Positions 1 through 5,329 of a stretch of DNA of 7,556 nt are shown piece after piece. The stretch lies in NCBI GenBank assembly GCA_003644325.1, contig QNCA01000056.1, forward strand, positions 1-7,556. Direction: 5' to 3'. How positions within the stretch are numbered: the stretch's first letter is position 1; each line of letters opens with the position of its first letter. The position numbers and the translations under genes are program-made. The DNA comes from Planctomycetota bacterium. GTDB taxonomy: Bacteria > Planctomycetota > B129-G9. The notes beneath the pieces are model-generated. The model searched no databases and was not told the origin of the DNA. It saw nothing but the letters and a program-made list of their open reading frames with translations.

Positions 1-383
1 ATGACGAAGAGGAGGACTATATCCTCTTCTCGCTCGTCGATGACGGGCGGTTCTACAGGATGCCGCAGTGGGGTGAGTATTATACCTCCATAGAAGAAGC
101 GGCCTCTACATACTTTGATGGCGAGTACTTCAGCGGGGAGACCATATTCCTCTACCACAACTGTGAGGTGACGACCTGGTTCGACCCGGCGACGGGCATC
201 TTCTTCGGCGAGAGCATCGGCACGACGGCCGGCGCCACGCTGTGGGGCAGCATCGGCCTCACCGACATCTACGACCTGAACGCGCTGGACATCGGTCTGG
301 TGCCCGAGCCGACGACGATAATTCTCATCATCGGCGCGGGTCTTGCGCTCGGCGCGGGCATCCTTCGCAGGAAGATGGGTTGA
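1..383 (+). CDS. 3' end of a PEP-CTERM sorted exported protein (5' truncated by window edge)
   Basis: The reading frame is open from base 3 (DEEEDYILFSLVDDGRFYR...) through the ATG at 60 to the TGA at 381-383. It therefore most likely continues upstream of the window and the ATG at 60 is an internal Met: a protein starting there would have no signal peptide. The C-terminus is a textbook PEP-CTERM sorting signal: VPEP at bases 300-311, then a hydrophobic helix (TTIILIIGAGLALGAGIL) and a basic end, RRKMG. In known systems this tag is recognised by an exosortase in the inner membrane, and the protein is exported to the surface or to extracellular polymer. The visible part before the tag is acidic and rich in aromatic residues and glycine, and I recognise no catalytic domain. 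No exosortase gene is in the window. The tag is certain in character; the function of the protein is unknown. Confidence 0.85.
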   Translation, partial: DEEEDYILFSLVDDGRFYRMPQWGEYYTSIEEAASTYFDGEYFSGETIFLYHNCEVTTWFDPATGIFFGESIGTTAGATLWGSIGLTDIYDLNALDIGLVPEPTTIILIIGAGLALGAGILRRKMG

Positions 384-439
384 GATTTTTCCGGCTTAGT
401 GCAACTTCCCACAAATGAGGAGGCAAATAGAATCCGCCA

Positions 440-504
440 GGGTCAGACCACAATCTACGAATCTTTGTCCTTGCGGACATAGATTCCGTAATTGGGTCTG
501 ACCC
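440..504. repeat. REP-like hairpin with GGTCAGACC feet
   Basis: A long imperfect inverted repeat. The left arm starts with GGGTCAGACC (440-449) and the right arm ends with GGGTCTGACCC (494-504). The inner arms also pair (caat-ctacg-aatctttgtcc against ggacatagatt-ccgta-attg), leaving a small tip around 470-474. The feet are near-palindromic themselves. It is followed at 511-520 by a perfect palindrome, CCCGTACGGG. No T-run follows either side, so it does not look like an intrinsic terminator. GGTCAGACC-type inverted repeats are common as dispersed REP/MITE-like sequences associated with Y1 (REP-associated) transposases; no such transposase gene is in this window, so that link is inference. 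Confidence 0.7.
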
Positions 505-637
505 AGCCTGCCCGTACGGGTCGCCGCGGCCACGCGGGACTCTTGCAGGCCCGCCCGGATAATGCTTTTCTTTTCCGGGGTAGTCCGGTATCCTATCCCT
601 CATTCCTGTTTTTGAACTCGATTGCATTCTTTTTCCC

Positions 638-643
638 GGAGAG
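638..643 (+). promoter_or_regulatory. Ribosome binding site supporting the TTG start of the HAD gene
   Basis: GGAGAG lies six bases before the TTG at 650-652. No ATG in this frame gives a better placed start, and the HAD fold's first beta-strand (YRLVAIDVDGTL) begins immediately after it, so the TTG is the natural start. Confidence 0.65.
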
Positions 644-649
644 ATTACC

Positions 650-1483
650 TTGTCGCCTTACCGCCTCGTGGCGATAGACGTGGACGGCACGCTGCATACC
701 AGCGAGCGCACGGTGCCGCCGGAAGTGCCGCCGTACCTGCGGAAACTGGAGGAACGCGGCGTCATGGTGGCGCTGTGCACGGGCCGCCGATACCGGGTGA
801 CCCTGCCCATCTTGCGGGAGGTCGGCGTGCGCTCGCCCATGGTGCTTCACAGCGGCGCGCTCGTCAGAAACCCGCTCGACCACACAACCATCTTCCGGCG
901 CTATCTGCCGCCGGACCTCGCCCGGACCGTCGTCGCCGTCATGAAGGCCCGGGAACGACACCCCATCATGTGGATAGACGAATACGACGCGGGCATCGAC
1001 ATGGTCTCCACCCGCGCCGCCCGCGAAACCATCGAAGAAAAATACCTGGCCCGGCACGGCGAATATGTGCGCCTGGTCGATGACCTCGAAGAGTTCGAGT
1101 CCGACAGGATATTCGCGGTCTGCTCCTGGGGGGATTTCGACGAACTCGCAAACGTCGGGGAGGCCGTCTCCGCCGCGCTCGGGGACAAGGTGCATTATCA
1201 CGTGGCAAAACGGATAATAGAAGAAAACAGCATACTGGAGGTCTTCGAAGGGTCCGTGTCAAAATGGAACGCGCTATCGATGCTTGCCGGAATGCACGGC
1301 ATACCACGGGAGGGAATCGCCGCGATAGGCGACAACTACAACGACGTTGAGATGGTCCGCAAGGCGGGCCTGGGCATAGCCATGGGCAATGCCGTGCCGG
1401 AACTGAAGGCGGTCGCGGACTACGTGACCGTAAGCAACGACGAAAACGGTCTGCTCCGCGCGCTGCAAAGGTTCTTTCAGTGA
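650..1483 (+). CDS. Cof-type HAD superfamily (IIB) phosphatase
   Basis: Predicted cytosolic Mg-dependent phosphatase of 277 aa, the usual length for Cof/YbiV-type HAD-IIB hydrolases. Motif I is DVDGT (residues 10-14, nucleophile D10 and acid/base D12). Motif II is the Thr of CTGRR (T44). The cap domain occupies roughly residues 85-195. The motif III lysine is K205 in SVSKWNAL. Motif IV is GDNYND (227-232), which carries the metal-binding Asp residues. All four motifs are intact, so the enzyme should be active. Family members dephosphorylate sugar phosphates, flavin or PLP-type phosphates and similar small molecules; the substrate cannot be read from the sequence. It starts with TTG and has a good ribosome binding site. 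The next gene on the same strand (PHP) begins 185 bp downstream, after an inserted repeat element, so the two may once have been closer together. YidA/YbiV-like assignment is at family level only. Confidence 0.93.
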   Translation: MSPYRLVAIDVDGTLHTSERTVPPEVPPYLRKLEERGVMVALCTGRRYRVTLPILREVGVRSPMVLHSGALVRNPLDHTTIFRRYLPPDLARTVVAVMKARERHPIMWIDEYDAGIDMVSTRAARETIEEKYLARHGEYVRLVDDLEEFESDRIFAVCSWGDFDELANVGEAVSAALGDKVHYHVAKRIIEENSILEVFEGSVSKWNALSMLAGMHGIPREGIAAIGDNYNDVEMVRKAGLGIAMGNAVPELKAVADYVTVSNDENGLLRALQRFFQ

Positions 1484-1547
1484 GGGTCAAAGTGAACAAG
1501 GCGCTTGTCCGGCGGAAGGCGGAACAAGTAACGGACGCATGAAAGGC

Positions 1548-1650
1548 GACGGTTACCATCTACGAGCCGGCCCCCCGACAGGTCGGGGGGGGGCTGCGCT
1601 CCGTAGCGGTGACAGTCACCGAGGTTAACAAAAACTCAGTCAACTTGAGT
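1548..1650 (-). mobile_element. Partial copy of the MITE-like repeat (copy 1), opposite orientation to copy 2
   Basis: Bases 1608-1650 match the reverse complement of 2575-2617 at 42 of 43 positions. They include the terminal sequence CAGTCAACTTGAG, GTTAACAAAAACT and the GGTGACAGTCACC palindrome (1608-1620). Upstream lies the matching hairpin: left foot GGTTACC (1551-1557), ATCTACGAG, tip CCCCCCGAC-AG-GTCGGGGGG, then CTCCGTAG and the right foot. The distal end seen in copy 2 (an AT-rich arm ending in the other terminal repeat) is not recognisable before about 1548, so this copy appears truncated or diverged. It sits between the HAD stop (1483) and the PHP start (1669) and ends only 19 bases before the PHP ATG. 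No coding capacity. Confidence 0.7.
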
Positions 1651-1668
1651 TATTAAGGGTCGCAAAAA

Positions 1669-2544
1669 ATGCTCGTAACGAAGGGCGGAGTAGATTTTCA
1701 CACCCACAGCAATCGGTCCGACGGCTCTTTCAGCCCGGCGGAGGTGGTCGAGTACGCAAAGGGCATAGGCCTGGATGCGGTGGGCCTGTGCGACCACGAC
1801 ACCACTGCGGGCCACTCCGAGGCCAAAGAGGCCGCGAAGAAGGCCGGAATAGAGTTCGTGGCCGGCATCGAGTTCACCACGGTCTGGGACCGCGAAGAGC
1901 ACCACCTTCTCGGATATTACATGGACGGCAGCCGTCCGACGTTCCGGCAGACCCTCGTGAACTGCATCACCGAGCGCAAGGCCCGCATCGGGAAAGCAAT
2001 CGAACGACTCCGCGCACTGGGCTACGACGTGCCGCCGGATATGGCCGAAAGGAAAGGCGGCGAGATTGACCGGGGCGACATCGTGTGGGAGATGATACGG
2101 CGCGGCTACGCGGAAAGTTTCGAGGAAGGCTATCCGAAGTTCTTCGACGCCGACGCGCCCGGATACGTGATACCTTACACGGTGGGCGGCGTCGAACCGC
2201 TGACGGTGAAGCGCGCAATCGAGGTCGTCCACGGCGCGGGCGGGACGGCCATACTTGCGCACCCAATGGGTTTCATGGTGAAGGAGATGCCGCGCGGACG
2301 GATTAAGGCCCTGGTGGATTTCGGCATCGACGGCCTGGAGGTCTATCATCCGCGCCAGTCGCCCGAGGTCAGCGATTACCTCCTGTCGGCATGCAGGGAG
2401 CACGGCCTTATCGTAACCGGCGGCAGCGACTGCCACGGCCGCGTCAAGGACAAACCGCGCATGGGCATGATTCGCATGAGCCTCGACCACCTGGACGCCG
2501 TCAAGGCCCGCGCCGCCGAGTGGAAGAAACGAGCCGGCGTCTGA
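1669..2544 (+). CDS. PHP-domain phosphoesterase, RNase AM/TrpH (YciV)-like
   Basis: Predicted cytosolic metal-dependent phosphoesterase of 291 aa, matching the length of the RNase AM/TrpH group (about 280-295 aa). PHP metal ligands are all present: HTH (H11, H13), the Asp/His of CDHD (D42, H43, D44), E68 in GIEFT, H78/H79, H198 in LAHP, and D254/H256 in GSDCHG. A lid-like insertion (about residues 88-180) separates the two halves, as in the family. Characterised relatives hydrolyse 3',5'-bisphosphonucleotides (pAp) or trim RNA 5' ends by 5'-3' exonuclease action; which applies here is not determinable. In the insertion, where many relatives have a GRPH(I/L)A stretch, this protein reads IDRGDIV, so substrate contacts may differ. 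The ATG has only a weak AAGGG (1655-1659) nine bases upstream. The gene is bracketed by inverted copies of one repeat element, so its leader and trailer are element-derived. Confidence 0.9.
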   Translation: MLVTKGGVDFHTHSNRSDGSFSPAEVVEYAKGIGLDAVGLCDHDTTAGHSEAKEAAKKAGIEFVAGIEFTTVWDREEHHLLGYYMDGSRPTFRQTLVNCITERKARIGKAIERLRALGYDVPPDMAERKGGEIDRGDIVWEMIRRGYAESFEEGYPKFFDADAPGYVIPYTVGGVEPLTVKRAIEVVHGAGGTAILAHPMGFMVKEMPRGRIKALVDFGIDGLEVYHPRQSPEVSDYLLSACREHGLIVTGGSDCHGRVKDKPRMGMIRMSLDHLDAVKARAAEWKKRAGV

Positions 2545-2547
2545 CTG

Positions 2548-2575
2548 CCGACTACCGACTACCGACTACTAACTA
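2548..2575 (+). repeat. Tandem 7-bp repeat (CCGACTA)n between PHP and radical SAM genes
   Basis: Three perfect CCGACTA units (2548-2554, 2555-2561, 2562-2568) and a degenerate CTAACTA (2569-2575) follow the PHP stop codon. A further perfect CCGACTA is at 2751-2757, just before the radical SAM ATG, on the far side of the inserted element. The array is therefore interrupted, not ended, by the insertion. Confidence 0.8.
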
Positions 2576-2603
2576 CTCAAGTTGACTGAGTTTTTGTTAA
2601 CAT

Positions 2604-2674
2604 CGGTGACTGTCACCAATTACGGAGCCGTTCCGACCTTGTCGGAACGGATCGTAGATTGGTGACTGTCACCG
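2604..2674. repeat. Long hairpin with GGTGACTGTCACC feet inside copy 2
   Basis: The feet are CGGTGACTGTCACC (2604-2617) and GGTGACTGTCACCG (2661-2674); each foot is itself a near-perfect palindrome. The arms continue as aat-tacgga against tcgtagatt, and end in a perfect 10-bp stem, CCGTTCCGAC / GTCGGAACGG (2628-2637 / 2641-2650), with a CTT loop. No T-run follows on either strand, arguing against a rho-independent terminator. Confidence 0.8.
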
Positions 2675-2697
2675 TAAGGTGTTGTAAAACAGCAGAT

Positions 2698-2703
2698 TAT
2701 AAT
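2698..2703 (+). promoter_or_regulatory. Possible -10 box (TATAAT) supplied by the inserted element
   Basis: A perfect TATAAT lies 55 bases before the ATG of the radical SAM gene, inside the AT-rich arm of the insertion. The -35 position (around 2675-2680, TAAGGT) does not match consensus and there is no TGn extension, so support is modest. If used, transcription would start near 2710, about 49 nt before the ATG, and the insertion would have given the downstream gene its own promoter. Confidence 0.35.
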
Positions 2704-2758
2704 CAAGCACCCACCATCATCCAGAAAAAGTCAGTCAACTTGAGTAACTACCGACTAT

Positions 2759-3634
2759 ATGATTGAATACGTCGAACCAGTAATAAGGCCGCCGAGCGAG
2801 GCGCGCAGCCTCCTCTTGCAGGTGACGCTGGGCTGCTCGCACAACAAGTGCACGTTCTGCGGCACATACCTGACCAAGCCCTTCCGCGTGAAGCCCCTGG
2901 AGGAGGCGCTGGCGGAGATAGAATGGGCGCGCGGGCGGTTCGGTGAAGTGAGGCGCGTGTTCCTCTGCGACGGCGACGCGCTGGTCCTGCCGACGGAAGA
3001 CCTCGTCGCAATCCTCGATAAAATTAACGAATGCTTCCCCTCACTGCAGCGCGTCGGGACGTACGCGAACGCGACAAACATTCTGAATAAGAGCGAGGAG
3101 GAACTTCGCCTGCTGCGGGAGAAGAAGTTGAAAATCGCCTACCTGGGCCTCGAGAGCGGCAACGAGGAAGTCTTGAGGCGCGCAAAGAAGGGCAACACCG
3201 CGCGGCAGGCGGTTGACGCCGTGCTGAAGGCGCAGCGGGCGGGCATCAAAATGTCGGTGATGACATTGCTGGGTCTGGGCGGCAAAGATTTGACACGCGA
3301 ACATGCGCGCGACTCCGCCGCAGCGCTCAACGAGATGAACCCCCGCTTCGCAAGTTTCCTCACAGTCGTTGTCCTGCCTGGAACGACACTGTGGAAGCAC
3401 CGGGAAGAAGGAAAATTCAAAGAGTTGAGCAGGATTGAAGTAGTTCGGGAACTGCGCGAAGTTATCGAGAAACTGGATGTGAAAAACTGCGTGATACGGA
3501 GCAATCACGTGTCCAACCTTGTCGCACTGGCGGGCAACCTGCCGAAGGACAGGGAGTCCATGCTGGCCCGAATCGACGCCGTCCTGGCCGACCCGTCCCT
3601 CATGCTCAGGCGGCGGAGCAGGTACCTGCTTTGA
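2759..3634 (+). CDS. Radical SAM protein with CX4CX2C cluster motif (COG1032-like)
   Basis: Predicted cytosolic radical SAM enzyme of 291 aa. The N-terminal signature is QVTLGCSHNKCTFCG, with C26, C31 and C34 spaced CX4CX2C. From memory this spacing is normal for a widespread uncharacterised radical SAM group with the GCS-x-NKCTFC signature. These Cys should bind the [4Fe-4S] cluster that cleaves S-adenosylmethionine. Other core elements follow: a glutamate-containing strand (YLGLESGNEEVL, about residues 129-140), and a later strand with LLGLGGKD (about 170-177). No extra cluster-binding Cys motif or B12 domain is visible; the basic tail is RRRSRYLL. The reaction is unknown. The ATG has no clear ribosome binding site, perhaps because the insertion replaced the upstream sequence. 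Its TGA (3632-3634) directly abuts the stop of the convergent propeller gene. Confidence 0.88.
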   Translation: MIEYVEPVIRPPSEARSLLLQVTLGCSHNKCTFCGTYLTKPFRVKPLEEALAEIEWARGRFGEVRRVFLCDGDALVLPTEDLVAILDKINECFPSLQRVGTYANATNILNKSEEELRLLREKKLKIAYLGLESGNEEVLRRAKKGNTARQAVDAVLKAQRAGIKMSVMTLLGLGGKDLTREHARDSAAALNEMNPRFASFLTVVVLPGTTLWKHREEGKFKELSRIEVVRELREVIEKLDVKNCVIRSNHVSNLVALAGNLPKDRESMLARIDAVLADPSLMLRRRSRYLL

Positions 3635-5203
3635 TCAGTCCTGCACCAGCGAGGCCATGCGCGAGACCATGCCCTCAAGGGGAACCTCGCGCAGAACCTT
3701 GCCGTCATCACAGGAACATTCGGTCAACACGATGATGTTCTTGCCCCCGACCGTCTTGAGGACCGGTATTATTGCATCGCCGGCGGCGGTGACGCCCACG
3801 TCGTAAACGACGCCTCGCGTATTCATGCTCCAACGCTCTTTTCCCTTTGCGTCGTATACCCGGACAGCAGGGGACAGTCCGTAAAAGACTGCGGCGACGT
3901 AGCCATTGCCGAGTTGCTGAGCGCCGTAGACGTTGTTCAAACCGTCCTTCGACCAGATCGTCTGCCTGGTTTTCAGCGAGCGTATGGTGACACGTCTCGC
4001 TCTGCGTTCGGCCACTATGAAATTCCCGTTCTGCGTCATGCGCAGCGCCATCGGGCCCTGCACATCTCCGCTGAAATACCTCTCCTTGATTTTGCCGTCC
4101 GGCGTTACTTCCGTCAGGCAAGCGCCGGCGTACTCGGCCACGAGATAGTCGCCGTTATCAAGCACGACGAGGCCCCGTGGACTGCGCAGCCCGGGCCGGA
4201 ATTGCCTTATCAGTTTGCCGTCTTCGCTGAGCACTGTCAGGCTGCCGTCATCGCAGGAGGAAACCAGTATCTTGCCGTCCGGCAGCCATACCGCGTCCCA
4301 TGGGCCGCGGCAGCCCGTGTACTCCCATATCCTTTTGCCCTCGTTGTTGAACAGTATCACGCGGTTCCCGTTGTAGTCAGTGACCAGATAGCGGCCGCTG
4401 GAAAAGGAAAGTGAATCTAAGAAGATCACCCTGTCAAGCAGTTTCCTCTTCAGCGACACCACGCCGGCGTACCGGGTCAGCAGCGTCAGCGTATTTTCGT
4501 CCATCCCCGTTATCGTCCCCGGCACACGGTCGCGGTTATCCAGGCGGACGCAGGCGTACCAGCCGCCCTTCTCGCTCTTCCCGACCGGCTCATCGGACCC
4601 CGCCGGCGCTATCGACCGAACGTCGATGCATGCCAGCCTGTGTTCCGACCCGTCCACCTTGTACGTGACATGCCAACCCTCCAGGGAGATTATCTTGCAC
4701 TCCAGTTTTACGTCGGGCTTGTCGTTCAGCACGATGATGTCGGATTCGCCGGTATTGTGCGGCGCCGTCACGTCCTTCTCGCCGAACGCAATGCTTATTA
4801 TCCCGCGCCTGTCGATGACGGCCCGGCAGTACTCGTTCCTTATCGTGACAAAGTCTTCGCCCCATTTCTCGACCTTGCCGGTTATGCGCGTCCCGTCCGA
4901 CAGATGGAATATCGCGCCGTATTTGAAATAGCGCTCCGGCAGTTTCCGCTGCGTGTTCAGACGGATGCCGTGAATCGACGCCAGGTCCAGTTCGGTGACG
5001 GTCTCGCCGTCACCCAACTTTAATCCGACGCGGCCGTCTTCAGTGATGAACAGTATCCGCCCGGTCAGCCGCTCGTTCGCAACCGTTCTAACCACGTCCA
5101 CCGCGCCGGCCTCCTCTTCCGCTCCGGACAGAGGAACCCTTGAATCGACGAAACTAAACGTGATGAGACACATCGCGAGGATAAGTGATATGAATCTGCG
5201 CAC
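3635..5203 (-). CDS. Exported protein: four small beta-barrel-like repeats plus C-terminal beta-propeller
   Basis: The frame is open further upstream, but the start chosen is the GTG at 5203-5201 (522 aa), because AGGAGG lies six bases before it and it opens a Sec signal peptide: RR at residues 2-3, hydrophobic core 4-18, and likely cleavage after SGA near residue 28. Residues about 44-262 hold four copies of a strand-rich unit with the pattern GxI/V...VTI/L...I..I (for example LTGRILFITEDGRVGLKL, ITGKVEKWGEDFVTIRNEY, VPGTITGMDENTLTLLTRY). Residues about 268-520 form a propeller of PQQ/NHL/arylsulfotransferase-like blades, with recurring PDGKILVSS, NGDYLVAEY and DGKI motifs. No catalytic signature is recognised, so binding or scaffolding in the periplasm or at the surface is more likely than enzymatic activity. 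It lies 111 bp downstream of the radical-SAM-like gene on the same strand and is probably co-transcribed with it. Confidence 0.85.
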   Translation of the reverse strand: MRRFISLILAMCLITFSFVDSRVPLSGAEEEAGAVDVVRTVANERLTGRILFITEDGRVGLKLGDGETVTELDLASIHGIRLNTQRKLPERYFKYGAIFHLSDGTRITGKVEKWGEDFVTIRNEYCRAVIDRRGIISIAFGEKDVTAPHNTGESDIIVLNDKPDVKLECKIISLEGWHVTYKVDGSEHRLACIDVRSIAPAGSDEPVGKSEKGGWYACVRLDNRDRVPGTITGMDENTLTLLTRYAGVVSLKRKLLDRVIFLDSLSFSSGRYLVTDYNGNRVILFNNEGKRIWEYTGCRGPWDAVWLPDGKILVSSCDDGSLTVLSEDGKLIRQFRPGLRSPRGLVVLDNGDYLVAEYAGACLTEVTPDGKIKERYFSGDVQGPMALRMTQNGNFIVAERRARRVTIRSLKTRQTIWSKDGLNNVYGAQQLGNGYVAAVFYGLSPAVRVYDAKGKERWSMNTRGVVYDVGVTAAGDAIIPVLKTVGGKNIIVLTECSCDDGKVLREVPLEGMVSRMASLVQD

Positions 5204-5209
5204 GTGAGG

Positions 5210-5215
5210 CCTCCT
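5210..5215 (-). promoter_or_regulatory. Strong ribosome binding site fixing a GTG start
   Basis: Read on the minus strand, AAAGGAGG precedes the GTG at 5203 with a six-base gap after AGGAGG. It rules out the longer frame beginning at 5263, whose extra residues (MAYKQGGCRTC...) would bury the signal peptide. Confidence 0.8.
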
Positions 5216-5302
5216 TTGAAAGTCGTCCGGGCACGTCCTGCATCCGCCTTGCTTATACGCCACGGTTTCCCGTATGTTTGCGGTTTCCGCCCGGATGGCT
5301 CG

Positions 5303-5329
5303 GGCGCTTCGGCGCTACGGCGCTTCGGC
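5303..5329. repeat. Short direct repeat across the stop codon of the radical-SAM-like gene
   Basis: GGCGCTTCGGC occurs at 5303-5313 and 5319-5329, a 16-bp period. The second copy encodes the last residues (AEA) of the minus-strand protein and the first lies just past its TAG (5315-5317). It may be a small tandem duplication. No function is apparent. Confidence 0.45.

Larger units (their letters stand above)
2576..2744 (+). mobile_element. MITE-like non-coding insertion (copy 2), 169 bp
   Basis: Terminal inverted repeats: the left end is CTCAAGTTGACTGAGTTTTT (2576-2595), and the right end, reverse complemented, is CTCAAGTTGACTGACTTTTT (2744-2725), which is 19 of 20 identical. TAACTA occurs directly on both sides (2570-2575 and 2745-2750), consistent with a 6-bp target duplication. 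Because the repeat can also be drawn one or two bases longer, a 2-bp TA duplication is possible. The interior holds a long hairpin (2604-2674) and an AT-rich arm (2675-2724) containing TATAAT. There is no coding capacity, so movement would depend on a transposase elsewhere; the family of that enzyme cannot be assigned from these ends. Copy 1 (1548-1650) shares its left 43 bp in inverted orientation. Confidence 0.75.

Noticed and set aside
328..627. 99-codon - strand frame over the first intergenic region
   Set aside because: It crosses the PEP-CTERM coding end and the REP-like hairpin; the translation reflects repeat sequence only.
593..1559. Overlapping - strand frames opposite the HAD gene
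   Set aside because: Low-complexity Arg-rich translations in antisense to an intact HAD phosphatase with all four motifs.
1571..1590. GC-rich hairpin downstream of the HAD gene as a rho-independent terminator
   Set aside because: The stem is strong but no T-run follows; it is better explained as the tip of the repeat-family hairpin. The same applies to 2628-2650.
1636..2490. 284-codon open frame on the - strand opposite the PHP gene
   Set aside because: Shadow of the PHP coding region, whose metal-binding motifs are complete; the antisense translation shows no recognisable fold.
2548..2757. CRISPR array from the short repeats
   Set aside because: The units are 7 bp tandem repeats without spacers, and the larger repeats are inverted hairpins; no cas gene is nearby.
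2759..3634. Unusual CX4CX2C spacing in the + strand radical SAM protein as a novelty
   Set aside because: This spacing with the GCS-x-NKCTFC context is, from memory, the normal form in a widespread uncharacterised radical SAM group, so it is not an anomaly.
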